Assembly (NCBI RefSeq): GCF_032302195.1
Contig: NZ_CP135275.1
Location: forward strand, 5,586,001 to 5,650,000
DNA from: Paenibacillus sp. MMS20-IR301
GTDB taxonomy: Bacteria > Bacillota > Bacilli > Paenibacillales > Paenibacillaceae
DNA length: 64,000 nt
Direction of reading: 5' to 3'
Shown here: piece by piece, positions 35,435 through 44,060 of the stretch
How the letters are laid out: every line of letters begins with the position of its first letter
Position numbering within the stretch: position 1 is the first letter of the stretch
Position numbers and translations under genes: made by a program
Notes under the pieces: generated by a model
What the model saw: the letters and a program-made list of their open reading frames with translations, nothing else
Database searches by the model: none
What the model was told of the DNA's origin: nothing

Positions 35435-36208
35435 GTGAACGAAGAAAAAGAAATTAAAGTGAGCAAGACCGATCCTGATAGCGGGTACATGATCCGCGAT
35501 GGTAAACCGGAAGGCTTTTTTTATCTGGACCACCGGACTGTAGATATGAAATACAATCTCATTACGGATGTCCATGTTACGCCCGGAAATGTCCATGATT
35601 CCGTGCCGTATTTGTCGCGTCTAGACCGGCAGCAAGAACGTTTTGGATTTCAAGTGGAAGCCATTGCTCTAGATTCAGGATATTTAACAACACCGATTTG
35701 CCGCGGTCTGCAAAGCCGAAAGATTTTTGCCGTTATTGCTCACCGGAGATTCCATTCCAAGCAAGGACTATTCCCAAAATGGAAGTTTTCGTTTAACGCA
35801 GAGCAAGAGATGTATGTCTGTCCGGCTGGTCAAGAACTGAAGTACCGCACAACGGACCGCAAAGGATACCAGCAGTATGCATCTGATCCAGAGCAATGCA
35901 AAAGTTGCCCGTTTTTAAACCAGTGTACGCAGTCCAAAAACCACCGCAAAGTGGTAACTCGGCATGTCTGGGAGGACAGTAAGGATTGGGTCCGAGACAA
36001 CCGGCTCAGCAAGTCGGGAAAGCAGTTGTACCGCAAACGAAAAGAAACGATTGAGCGAAGCTTCGCGGATGCTAAAGAGCTCCATGGGTTTCGCTATTGC
36101 CGGTTGCGCGGACTGCCAAATGTCAGGGAACAAGCACTGATGACGGCAGCCGTGCAGAACATGAAGAAGATGGCGATCCACCTGGATCGCCGGGAAAAAC
36201 GGGGATAA
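35435..36208 (+). CDS. IS1182-family transposase, 3' frame (orfB), copy 2
   Basis: This is identical in translation to the frame at 22552-23325, with the second Asp (IALDSGYLTT) and the catalytic Glu (ERSFADAKELHGF). It is expected as the -1 frameshift extension of the preceding frame. Confidence 0.88.
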   Translation: MNEEKEIKVSKTDPDSGYMIRDGKPEGFFYLDHRTVDMKYNLITDVHVTPGNVHDSVPYLSRLDRQQERFGFQVEAIALDSGYLTTPICRGLQSRKIFAVIAHRRFHSKQGLFPKWKFSFNAEQEMYVCPAGQELKYRTTDRKGYQQYASDPEQCKSCPFLNQCTQSKNHRKVVTRHVWEDSKDWVRDNRLSKSGKQLYRKRKETIERSFADAKELHGFRYCRLRGLPNVREQALMTAAVQNMKKMAIHLDRREKRG

Positions 36209-36294
36209 CCCCCTCGTCTTCCCATTGGCTGCTCGACTTTGAAATACAAAAGAAACCCAGGGTCTTTAAATGACCTGGGTTTCTCGACAATCTG

Positions 36295-36316
36295 AAGACA
36301 CCCATTAAGGTGTCTT
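36295..36316. repeat. Right 22-bp target duplication of IS copy 2
   Basis: This is an exact repeat of 34715-34736. It lies just outside the right end of the IS and 15 bases from the tRNA-like 3' end. Confidence 0.9.
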
Positions 36317-36331
36317 CTACTTTACTCCATA

Positions 36332-36357
36332 TGGACCCGAGGGGAGTCGAACCCCTG
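36332..36357 (-). other. 3' end of a tRNA-like gene: probable att site and left border of a genomic island
   Basis: Reading leftward, CAGGGGTTCGACTCCCCTCGG followed by GTCCA is a complete T arm (AGGGG-TTCGACT-CCCCT) plus a 3' acceptor strand and discriminator A. No CCA is encoded and nothing tRNA-like lies on its 5' side, where AT-rich sequence begins. On its 3' side is a terminator hairpin, now interrupted by IS copy 2. This is what integration at a tRNA or tmRNA 3' end leaves at the distal border of an element. The parent gene (tRNA or tmRNA) is not identified. Confidence 0.72.
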
Positions 36358-36402
36358 TTTTATGATTTTTAATTGGTGTTACTTTTGATTAAAAAGAATC
36401 AG

Positions 36403-36425
36403 AAACCCTTATTCTATAAGGGTTT
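36403..36425. terminator. Hairpin inside the island border
   Basis: AAACCCTTA (36403-36411) pairs with TAAGGGTTT (36417-36425). In integrative elements a terminator like this commonly follows the integrase gene next to att; no integrase is recognisable here. Confidence 0.6.
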
Positions 36426-36492
36426 CCGGCTTTTTCAAATGTTAAGTCATGTTGCTTGGTATTGTCTAAATTTAGATCTGTTTCAGTCGTTT

Positions 36493-36510
36493 GGCTACAC
36501 ATGGGCTACA
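36493..36510 (+). repeat. Paired GGCTACA repeats near the att site
   Basis: GGCTACA occurs at 36493-36499 and 36504-36510, eleven bases apart. Closely spaced direct repeats beside att can be integrase arm sites; this is inference. The flanking 36426-36670 stretch has no supported gene. Confidence 0.4.
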
Positions 36511-36670
36511 AAGAATCGAGGGGATTCTGGGGTGGAATACGGTAAAATTTATTTTGTGTTAGTGGACATTATGCATAACATATGCCGTATGCGGGAACCT
36601 ACTCCGTTGCTATCTTCTCTGTTGTAATAGTCGAAAATCGCATAGAATCAATGTATCAATGTTCTTGTAG

Positions 36671-36790
36671 TCAGTTAAAGTAGTATTCTTTTAACTTATT
36701 GTACTCTATCACGAATTTTTGCGGCAGTTTACGGCAGATTTCCGGCTCTATTACAGCATATACTGTGCCAGCTTTTATCAACCGCTTCAT
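36671..36790 (-). CDS. Small hypothetical protein
   Basis: A 39-residue frame begins at the ATG at 36788-36790, with GGGAGG 10 bases upstream. The product is MKRLIKAGTVYAVIEP..., basic, ending KLKEYYFN. It lies directly after the toxin-like remnant, where an immunity gene is usually found, but its length suggests a remnant. I do not recognise it. Confidence 0.45.
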   Translation of the reverse strand: MKRLIKAGTVYAVIEPEICRKLPQKFVIEYNKLKEYYFN

Positions 36791-36875
36791 TACGAAGCCG
36801 CCTCCCTAGCTAGCAATCACTTTACCTGCTCTTTCCACGATGAGCCATAAATGAATCTCAGCAAATATTATCGCT

Positions 36876-37240
36876 TTACTCCGGAAAGTCCAACCGGATT
36901 TCATTGTTACTGAATCGTTCGCCAGTTCTTTCTGTTGGATAGTAGTGAGGATAATTCCCTTCTGAATTATTTCCTGCCTCAATTACCTTGCGGCTTGTTC
37001 TGCTTTAGATCTTGTTCTAGCAAATAGATTTATTTCACCGCTTTTCGCACTTTTTAGATAAGTGGACCCAGCATTATCATTTGGAAAAGCTTCGGGATTC
37101 AAATAGACATCTCCTCTTCTTACCCAAGCAGCCCAAAAATTATATTTACTTTTTTTGTCACTAATATGGTCTGAAATCACATATGCTGTAATTGCACCAA
37201 TAGCTATTGCTGCAGCTTGTTCTAATAAAAAGGCTAATAG
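36876..37240 (-). pseudogene. C-terminal remnant of a polymorphic-toxin-like protein
   Basis: A frame from about 37240 reads LLEQAAAIAIGAITAYVISD... then RRGDVYLNPEAFPNDNAGSTY... and stops at 36983 after SKAEQAAR. A shift of frame there continues sensibly as KVIEAGNNSEGNYPHYYP to a stop at 36876. The ending GNYPHYYPTER resembles the His-containing C-termini of secreted polymorphic toxins. So a frameshift has split the last domain, and the rest of the protein is missing. The toxin family is not identified. Confidence 0.5.
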
Positions 37241-37323
37241 GGCATCATTTCAACCCCGATACTTTCCCCCAAATTCTTGAGCCCTCAAAATCAAGGGGGT
37301 TAGTTTAGAACTTGATAGGATAA

Positions 37324-37737
37324 TTATGTGGTGGCTCCATTGTCTTGCTTGCTCTTCCAGTTCAAAACGTTTCTCCACCTTCTGGTTTCCTCAATCCTTT
37401 GAACTCTTTCATTACGCCGACTTAATCTTTGATTATAAGCTTCTTGATCCGCGGGGCTCAAAGTCATTAGTTTTTGAATTGTCTCACTGATATTTTTATC
37501 GTACCCGCGACCATTATGCTCCTTCTCCTTGTAATAAGATCCCCATGCAACACCTTGATCCCAGGCACTTTGGAGTTCGTATGCTACTTTATCCGCAAGT
37601 TCTTCTGTCGGCAACTCCATTAAAGTTGTGTCGAATAAGCCATCAACTACAAGAACAACAAACTTGCTATCTCGAATTACGGATTTGTACAAGACTCCAC
37701 CAACCTTTTGAATTGTCTTCAGGAATATGATCCACAC
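37324..37737 (-). CDS. Hypothetical protein in the decayed island border
   Basis: The frame is 137 residues if it starts at the GTG at 37735-37737, but no good ribosome binding site is present. It is soluble and mostly helical, with a charged C-terminus (RLSRRNERVQRIEETRRWR). I see no family motif. It may be a phage-like or toxin-associated gene that has lost its true 5' end. Confidence 0.45.
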   Translation of the reverse strand: MWIIFLKTIQKVGGVLYKSVIRDSKFVVLVVDGLFDTTLMELPTEELADKVAYELQSAWDQGVAWGSYYKEKEHNGRGYDKNISETIQKLMTLSPADQEAYNQRLSRRNERVQRIEETRRWRNVLNWKSKQDNGATT

Positions 37738-38211
37738 TTCTCACGTATCTTAGTTGACCTCGAGCTCCAGTATTGATTTATCAGAGATCTGCCCATCACC
37801 TATCTCAATAACCGTCCATTCTCCGCTTGTGTTTTGGCAATATCCATCGTAAATAATCTTCTCACTACGCCTTTGCTAACTCCATAAACGTATCAAGCTT
37901 AGGAATCTCTTGCTTATAGACCGCATCATCCCAATACTCTGTACACTAAATCAAATTGTGATTTAGGAAAATAGCTGATGCTGATTCGATAAAGGCATAC
38001 CGCTTTTCGGGTGCCTAGTGAGCTGCTCCAAATCCGCTTCACTGCCACAGATAAAAATCGCAATATATTTCTTCAATAAGTAGCTTACAAGCAGCTTACG
38101 TTCATAAGCATGGACGTCTCGGGCACATTCTGAATTTGACTTATTTAAGCACACTACCATACGCTCGGCCTTGAGATGAGTTTGCCGTCAGTTGAAGGGA
38201 TTGTCTCCTTT
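37738..38211 (-). other. Decayed coding sequence
   Basis: Short leftward pieces such as SNSECARDVHAYERKLLVSY (within 37963-38160) and MDIAKTQAENG near 37830 look protein-like but are separated by stops and frame changes. I cannot assign them to a family. They are probably one or two inactivated genes. Confidence 0.4.
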
Positions 38212-38844
38212 TCAACAAAGCACTTCTGCCAGCCTTGGCACTATAAAAGACTTGTACTCCTCAGCCTGACACTTCATCTGTGGTTTGACATGCCAAACAT
38301 GATAACTGTTCGAGTCGTCATTCTTATGCTTAGCCACCAAAACGGTTGTAACTTGCTGCACCTGCTGGAATACCGCCTTCTTTCGGCCGTTTAGCGTAGC
38401 GGACCCGCTTTCCAAAGACCAACATAACCAGATGCAGGAATAGGAGTTAGCTGCGGTAAGCAAGTTGATGTAGTCCGTTTCTAAGAATGGCTTCATATCA
38501 GAATTACTCTTTAACAGTCGGTATAGCTTCAATGCTACTTCCATGTTTCCGCATCTTACATTAAAGAGATTGGAAATCGTCACTCTCCCATTGAAGTTTG
38601 GGTGCGCTTGCGTAACGATAGCACAAATCTGTTCCATCGTCTGATCCAACTTGAGTTCTCCCGTTACGCTATCACCAGCTTTAACAAAGCTGTCCCACCT
38701 TCCCTCATTCTCCAATCGGGATGCACCGGGATTCATCATAATTAGAAGTACGGTTTTTTCTCTACCATCTTGAAAAATCAGCTGAGCGTCAGTCCGAAAT
38801 ATGTATCCGTCTCTTCGAACGAATGTCCCCATGGCTTTAACCAA
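38212..38844 (-). CDS. Hypothetical protein in the McrBC operon (DUF1643-like)
   Basis: The protein is 210 residues. AGGGGGG lies 6 bases before a TTG at 38842-38844, the likely start. The N-terminal third (TVLLIMMNPGASRLENEGRW) resembles the start of DUF1643 proteins, which have a 'MxNPxxA' segment; the rest is not recognised. It begins 26 bases after mcrC stops and is the last gene of the operon. A role as accessory to the restriction system is inferred from position only. Confidence 0.65.
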   Translation of the reverse strand: MVKAMGTFVRRDGYIFRTDAQLIFQDGREKTVLLIMMNPGASRLENEGRWDSFVKAGDSVTGELKLDQTMEQICAIVTQAHPNFNGRVTISNLFNVRCGNMEVALKLYRLLKSNSDMKPFLETDYINLLTAANSYSCIWLCWSLESGSATLNGRKKAVFQQVQQVTTVLVAKHKNDDSNSYHVWHVKPQMKCQAEEYKSFIVPRLAEVLC

Positions 38845-38870
38845 ATTAAGCCCCCCTGCAGCAGATTTGC

Positions 38871-40118
38871 CTATCCGATCATAGTTCTTAATTCCTGCTC
38901 CGCTAGTTCCTCTTCCTCATAATGGATGGAGTACACCTTTAGCTTCTTCCCCGGCTCGCCCTCCAAGTGCCATGATTCCAAGCATGTTCCACTCGAAACG
39001 ATCCCCTCATGGTGAGGGTACAGGAGAAGAACCTCCTCAACAGCCTGATATCGAGTCAGATAAGCATACATCTGATAAAAATCCTCTCGTTTCACTCCAT
39101 GTCTTGATCGCTGCGAGTGAATCATTTTCCACTTGGTGTCCAGAATAACCGACTTGCCTTGTCCGTTCACCACCAACAAGTCTGGTTCCAATTGAAAAAC
39201 TCCTCTCGTGCTCCCCTCTCGAACGAGCAGCTTATGGCTTCTGTCCTTGATCGTAACTTGATCCCAGATGTTCCGGGCTAGATAAGCGATGTAAGCTTCG
39301 AACAGTTCGTTCATCTTAAACAGAATGGAGCTATTCTTACTTCCACCCGGCGAAGCGGTAGGGGTCGATTGGCGCAGCAAAAGCTTCGCTAACTGGAAAC
39401 TTTCTTGATAGCGGCGATTAGTGCGATCGAACCATACGCGGTCCATTTGGTCTAGGGTTAATGGAGGTCCCGTCACATCGTCCATCAATAAAAGACAGTC
39501 GGTAGCCCGCTTCTTCGTTGGGAAGTATCGAGAGCGTGCGGTTATGAGCTGCAAGCCGGTTTTGAGAATCTGATTTAGAGGGTTAGACACCTGAAACTCA
39601 TCATATGTACAACTGACACCCGGAAGCTTCATCGCATCCCTACGAAGCTGACGGCTTAGGTTGATTTTCCCCCTCACCAATTGCAGTTCTCCATCTTCAT
39701 GCTGATATGAGCGATAGATGCCCTTGCGAAGTTCGCACGATATTTTCTCCGTAAAAAGGTATGCTATAATCTCGAACAGATTGAGTTTCTCGAGCTGAAG
39801 CCATCCGGCCTGACTCTCATGAATATCCAAGAACCCGGACCGCTGCAGCATCCTGAGCAGAACTCTTCTCGATTGTGCCGGGTCGTCTCCGGCCACCTTA
39901 GGCAAAATCTCAATGGAGCAACCCCGTAGCTGAATGAACCCCACGTAATTGATAAAAGTAACTTCATAACGTGAGAAGATGATTTCCGTTTCATCTAGAC
40001 CGCTCGCACTAACATAATGAGCCAGTTCGTCCGCCTCCGCAGCCGTGAGGCTAACGCGAGTCAAGGAATCCGAGATAGGGATCGAGCCGAAGCACTCCGT
40101 AACCGTTAGATGCTTCAT
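38871..40118 (-). CDS. mcrC: McrC-family nuclease subunit of a McrBC-type restriction system
   Basis: McrC supplies the nuclease and stimulates the McrB GTPase. This 415-residue protein has the usual N-terminal domain (IQLRGCSIEILPKVAG near residue 65) and a C-terminal PD-(D/E)XK nuclease: LEPDLLVVNGQGKSVILDTKWK near residue 310, where Asp and Asp-x-Lys are the catalytic residues. The middle (RGKINLSRQLRRD) matches McrC proteins. The start overlaps the McrB stop by 4 bases (ATGA), so the two are coupled. Target DNA is probably modified at cytosine, but specificity is unknown. Confidence 0.93.
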   Translation of the reverse strand: MKHLTVTECFGSIPISDSLTRVSLTAAEADELAHYVSASGLDETEIIFSRYEVTFINYVGFIQLRGCSIEILPKVAGDDPAQSRRVLLRMLQRSGFLDIHESQAGWLQLEKLNLFEIIAYLFTEKISCELRKGIYRSYQHEDGELQLVRGKINLSRQLRRDAMKLPGVSCTYDEFQVSNPLNQILKTGLQLITARSRYFPTKKRATDCLLLMDDVTGPPLTLDQMDRVWFDRTNRRYQESFQLAKLLLRQSTPTASPGGSKNSSILFKMNELFEAYIAYLARNIWDQVTIKDRSHKLLVREGSTRGVFQLEPDLLVVNGQGKSVILDTKWKMIHSQRSRHGVKREDFYQMYAYLTRYQAVEEVLLLYPHHEGIVSSGTCLESWHLEGEPGKKLKVYSIHYEEEELAEQELRTMIG

Positions 40119-42721
40119 TCTTCGTCATCCTGTTCCACCGGATCAGCTGTCTGCTCATATATTCGTTTTAGAGCGGCTTCCGTTGGGTTCGATTGAACGA
40201 TATACCGGGACTTTCGCGGCTCCATCAGGCCTCCCGCCCTCTTGGCAAACAATACACTTGCCCGCAACTCCTCGATATTAAGAAAATACGATCGATCCCC
40301 CAATTTACCAGCCCCTCCGAGAACCAGTTCAATCCGTTCCCAGTCATCATAGAAATATTCCTGAAGGAGCGGAATCACTTTCTCAAACATGACCTTTATA
40401 TAAGCATCCGTAGAGGGCTTTTCCATTATAAAATACGAGTGCCCAATCACATGCTCCCGATCATAGAGAAACTCGATGCGCTTATTGATCGTTTCCAGGA
40501 GCTTTCGAACGTTGATTCCTTGCACATCGGTAGGAAGAATACCGTAATTCGGCAAAATCTCTTTAAACTCAAAACGTCTTCTGAGCGCTGTATCTAGTAA
40601 AGCGGTGGAACGGTCCGCGGTGTTCATAGTTCCTAGAATGTGAACATTCGAAGGGACTCGCAGTCGGTCCCCCGAGTATGGGAGCGTCACAGAGAGCTCA
40701 TTTTTCTGCCCCATCCGCTTATCCGGTTCTATCAAAGTAATGAGTTCACCAAAAATCTTTGAAATGTTGCCGCGATTGATCTCGTCAATAACGAGAACAT
40801 ACTGCTGGTCCTGGCTGTTATTCGATTGGTTGCCCGAGATCAACTTTTTCAAGCTCTCCATGTTCAAGTCCTTGTTATAGAACATATAAACAGTTTGTTG
40901 CGAAAACACCTTCTCCCGCAGAATGCTGTCCACGGGGAGATGGACTTCATTGTCCTCATATAACCATTGGACGCTGCGGAATTGGTGGTAACCAATCGTA
41001 GTCTCCGCCGTAAACGTATAGTCTCCGGTGATCTTGCCGATTGCCCGTGCCTTCTTGTTCCCATGAGAGATAATCACAATATCACCGATCTGCATCCAAT
41101 GCTTAAACCGTTCTACGAACTCTACACCGTAAGGATTTTCCTTCGGGAGTTGGGACTCATAGAGCTTGCGAATTTCCTGTTTATTCTTGCAGGAAGAGAA
41201 ATCTACTTTTTCTCCCCAACCAAGGGCGATTTGGTTGTTCTCGATACAATAATCGTAAACATCGTCCTCCCCGGCAAGAGTGTTTCCGAGAGACATTTTG
41301 AAAAACCGAGTCTTCTCCGGGTCGAAATCATAAGTGGTCTTCTTCTGTTCCGCCGAAGCCGCACGTGCCGCGCTGCACAATTGCTTGAAGAGGCCATCTT
41401 GAACTTCATAGCTGTTTTTCTCCTGACTGAAACGAATGCCCTCTACAAATTCCTCATAACTGAACGACTGGTGGAACGTACAGAACTTGATCTGATTGCT
41501 GTCTACATATCGGCTAAAAAGGCTCACAGCCTCGCCGCGGCGAGTCGGATTACTGAGCAAATCTGAGTCCACGGTCGGATCGAGAAGGGACAAAGCCTCG
41601 TAAATCACATTGTAAGTCTTGCCCGTTCCTGGTGGGCCGTAGAGGATTTTATTAAACGATTGATTTTTGGCCATAGGGGCGACTCCTCCTGTATCCTTGA
41701 TTAGTTGATCAGCGAAAAAGACTACATGATAAGCGTCCATCAAATCGCGAACGCTATCCGCGTTCGCTCGGGCATATTCCAGAACGAGATGAGCGATCTG
41801 ATTATATAAAGCGTATCTCTCTACCACATCATTAGGCGCATTGAAGCCGAGTCGATCAGCGTAAGGCCCGAAATCGTTCGGCCGGTAGAAAACATACTCC
41901 TCTGGGCTATAAGAAGCCAGAAGCATGGCTAGTAGCTGAACGGGCGTCTCCGCTTTGCGTTTGTTCGGCGGAAAATGACTATTGTTCAAGAGATTATTGT
42001 ACTCCTTGGCGAGGCGCCCCCGAACCGCCTCTGTGACGCCCTGATCGATCAATTCTTGCAAAAAATCTACACTCACTTGCGAAGTCGTATTCCGCAGAAA
42101 TACGAGGAAGTCTTCCAACCAGACGGAACCTGCAAACAGTCTCAGCAGGTTTGATCTAACGAACTTGTAATTGCCTTGGCCTGAGAGTATAGAGATCAGT
42201 TCAGCTATGGCCACGTTGGGATTCGTATCTAGCTTTCTCAGAACGGGGCCCACTGCAGAGACAATCTCATCCTTGAACCGTCGCTCCACTGCCTGATAAT
42301 TCTCTTCTTGGGTTTGCCTATATCGATTGAAGTTATTGAGGGTCTCCCGCATATACCGATATTCAATCGTTTTACCCGCATCCTTGCTCTGGAGAGCAAA
42401 GAGCTGTTTCAGAACTTTCTCGCTGTCCTTCTGCCATGCCTTACCATTTGGTCGGTCGTCCTTATAATGAACCATCGTGACGTCGGCAAAGTTGACGTTA
42501 GGGTGAGCTTGGAGAAGAAGGCGAACCCCCGTCATCTTAGACACATCCAGCCTCCCATTAACATCCGTAGAAGCGAGGACGGCAGTCTGTTCGAGCACCT
42601 TGACGTGATAATGGTTGCCTGTCAATTTGAAAGTCAATATGTAAAATTGCGTCTCCTTGTCGGAGACGTAATCCTTTCGCAGAATGCCAACTTCTGCTCT
42701 AGACATCATTTGTTCATTCAT
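40115..42721 (-). CDS. mcrB: McrB-family GTPase with an EVE-like domain inserted in the AAA+ module
   Basis: The protein, about 868 residues, is the motor of a modified-DNA-dependent restriction system. The first ~340 residues are an N-terminal region with no recognised DNA-binding domain. Walker A GPPGTGKTYN lies near residue 360, but Walker B LVIDEINRGNISKIFGEL lies near 640, far more than the usual spacing. The insert, about 465-615, reads like an EVE/PUA-type modified-base reader: MSLGNTLAGED..., IALGWGEKVDF, GDIVIISHGN and GYHQFRSVQWL. MNTADRS near 700 and an Arg-rich LDTALRRRFEF follow as in McrB. GGGAGG is 9 bases before the ATG at 42719-42721, which overlaps the upstream stop by 8 bases. 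Confidence 0.93.
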   Translation of the reverse strand: MNEQMMSRAEVGILRKDYVSDKETQFYILTFKLTGNHYHVKVLEQTAVLASTDVNGRLDVSKMTGVRLLLQAHPNVNFADVTMVHYKDDRPNGKAWQKDSEKVLKQLFALQSKDAGKTIEYRYMRETLNNFNRYRQTQEENYQAVERRFKDEIVSAVGPVLRKLDTNPNVAIAELISILSGQGNYKFVRSNLLRLFAGSVWLEDFLVFLRNTTSQVSVDFLQELIDQGVTEAVRGRLAKEYNNLLNNSHFPPNKRKAETPVQLLAMLLASYSPEEYVFYRPNDFGPYADRLGFNAPNDVVERYALYNQIAHLVLEYARANADSVRDLMDAYHVVFFADQLIKDTGGVAPMAKNQSFNKILYGPPGTGKTYNVIYEALSLLDPTVDSDLLSNPTRRGEAVSLFSRYVDSNQIKFCTFHQSFSYEEFVEGIRFSQEKNSYEVQDGLFKQLCSAARAASAEQKKTTYDFDPEKTRFFKMSLGNTLAGEDDVYDYCIENNQIALGWGEKVDFSSCKNKQEIRKLYESQLPKENPYGVEFVERFKHWMQIGDIVIISHGNKKARAIGKITGDYTFTAETTIGYHQFRSVQWLYEDNEVHLPVDSILREKVFSQQTVYMFYNKDLNMESLKKLISGNQSNNSQDQQYVLVIDEINRGNISKIFGELITLIEPDKRMGQKNELSVTLPYSGDRLRVPSNVHILGTMNTADRSTALLDTALRRRFEFKEILPNYGILPTDVQGINVRKLLETINKRIEFLYDREHVIGHSYFIMEKPSTDAYIKVMFEKVIPLLQEYFYDDWERIELVLGGAGKLGDRSYFLNIEELRASVLFAKRAGGLMEPRKSRYIVQSNPTEAALKRIYEQTADPVEQDDEE

Positions 42722-44060
42722 GGTGCGCATCCTCCCGATTTCCGACCTCGACGAGTAGCATTTGGAATTGTTCATTCTTTCCATTGCCTACGGTCAGATA
42801 GGCCTGCCAGTTAAGACGGTATTGCCCTTTCACCTGGATGACCTTTTCACGACCACTGGTGGTTCCAGCCGATGCGCCGTCCCAACTAAGCAAACCGTGT
42901 AGAAGACGCCTCTGATGGATGCGGAATGCTTCATCTATAGAGCCAGTGCGCGAGGACTTCATCCAATAGTTGTGGTCATTTGTTATCAGGAGGGCATAGC
43001 CTTTTGTTCCTGGCTTCTGAATGGCTACCCTTTCCAGTTTCTCGATATCACTCAAGAATTCATAACGTGAGATGTCTTGGGCAGCTTGATTCTTAAGATC
43101 AATTTCATTACCGTTGAAGATGGTTCGCAGCAAGGCGGTCTTATAACGAACCTCTATGGCCATAGCCTCGTGATCGTTATCCGCCCAGATATCGATCTTG
43201 GCTTGCCCTAGATCCAGGTTAAGTTGAACACGGTAGCCCTCGGCACGTAATCGCGCAGCGAGCTTGTCTCGTAAATCTAATTGTGAGCTGGGGATTGCAC
43301 CGATGGACGAAACGATTAATGGGAATCCTGTTTGGGGCTCCGTCGCCACCGTTATCGTCTCTTGGGCAGCCTCAATCTTGCTAGTAATCCCAGTTTCCCG
43401 TATCGCTTGAACGGGCGACTGTTTGACCAAGCAGTTCCCAACAGCGACAAGCAGGCATCGGATACTCCCGGCTGAAGTGGAAACCAATTCACTATAAGGC
43501 TGCCAGTTCAGCCTATAAGCGCCTTCCAACACAATGGGCTCCTCCCTCCCTTTCATCGTTCCTTCCCCCGTCTCTTCGCTCCACGGCAGAGTTCCAGTGA
43601 CAAGCCTTCCATCGTGTAAACGAAATGCCTGATCGGCAGTAACCTTATCCACCCTAGGCTCCTGATAGTAGGAAGTATCATTGGTCAGGAAAATCAACCA
43701 CCCCTCATCAACCAAGCCCAGCTTCACCATCTGCTCCAGCCGCTGCAAATCCTTCAGAACGTCGTACCGCCCAATATCTTGGGCACCCTGATTCAACAGA
43801 GAGTAGGTCTCCCCATCGAACGTATAATCAATCGCTCTCATTTTGTACTTGAGTTCAATCGCCGTTCTACGTCCATCCCGCTCTACCCAAATATCCAGAT
43901 ACGTTCTCTTCTTCGGATCGATTTCCATTCGCCGTTCCAATCGAATCTTACAGTCATAATGCTCCCGAAGCTCCCAAGCCAGCGCAAATTGAAAATCCGC
44001 TTCATTATGAAAAATCGGTCTCTTCCCAGTTAAAGCATTCATTAAAGCTTGTATGTCCAC
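42714..44060 (-). CDS. Tandem PD-(D/E)XK protein linked to McrBC
   Basis: This protein of 448 residues is an internal duplication. Repeat 1 (~1-190) and repeat 2 (~255-440) share DIW, IE[LV][KR]YK, QDI[GS]RY, LITND/LTNDT and a YRLNWQ ending. In repeat 1 the catalytic pattern is D56 with E69-L-K71; in repeat 2 it is D290 with E303-V-R305, so the catalytic Lys is Arg. One half therefore looks active and the other degenerate. The GTG at 44058-44060 is the probable start (GGAGGG 7 bases upstream); a longer frame to 44105 has none. It is the first gene of the operon ahead of mcrB. I know no named family for it. Confidence 0.85.
   Translation of the reverse strand: MDIQALMNALTGKRPIFHNEADFQFALAWELREHYDCKIRLERRMEIDPKKRTYLDIWVERDGRRTAIELKYKMRAIDYTFDGETYSLLNQGAQDIGRYDVLKDLQRLEQMVKLGLVDEGWLIFLTNDTSYYQEPRVDKVTADQAFRLHDGRLVTGTLPWSEETGEGTMKGREEPIVLEGAYRLNWQPYSELVSTSAGSIRCLLVAVGNCLVKQSPVQAIRETGITSKIEAAQETITVATEPQTGFPLIVSSIGAIPSSQLDLRDKLAARLRAEGYRVQLNLDLGQAKIDIWADNDHEAMAIEVRYKTALLRTIFNGNEIDLKNQAAQDISRYEFLSDIEKLERVAIQKPGTKGYALLITNDHNYWMKSSRTGSIDEAFRIHQRRLLHGLLSWDGASAGTTSGREKVIQVKGQYRLNWQAYLTVGNGKNEQFQMLLVEVGNREDAHHE

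Larger units (their letters stand above)
34737..36294 (+). mobile_element. IS1182-family insertion sequence, copy 2
   Basis: The 1558-base element has the same ends, the same orientation and the same translated proteins as copy 1 at 21854-23411. It sits inside the terminator of the truncated tRNA-like gene at 36332-36357. The slippery heptamer A AAA AAG is at 35408-35414. Two identical copies in direct orientation can recombine and delete the intervening 13 kb. Confidence 0.93.

Noticed and set aside
36332..36357. Intact tRNA gene
   Set aside because: Only the T arm and 3' acceptor strand are present; no anticodon arm, D arm or 5' acceptor strand lies upstream on that strand.
36373..36627. 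84-codon rightward frame next to the att site
   Set aside because: No ribosome binding site, and it runs through the hairpin and the GGCTACA repeats; more likely non-coding att-flanking sequence.
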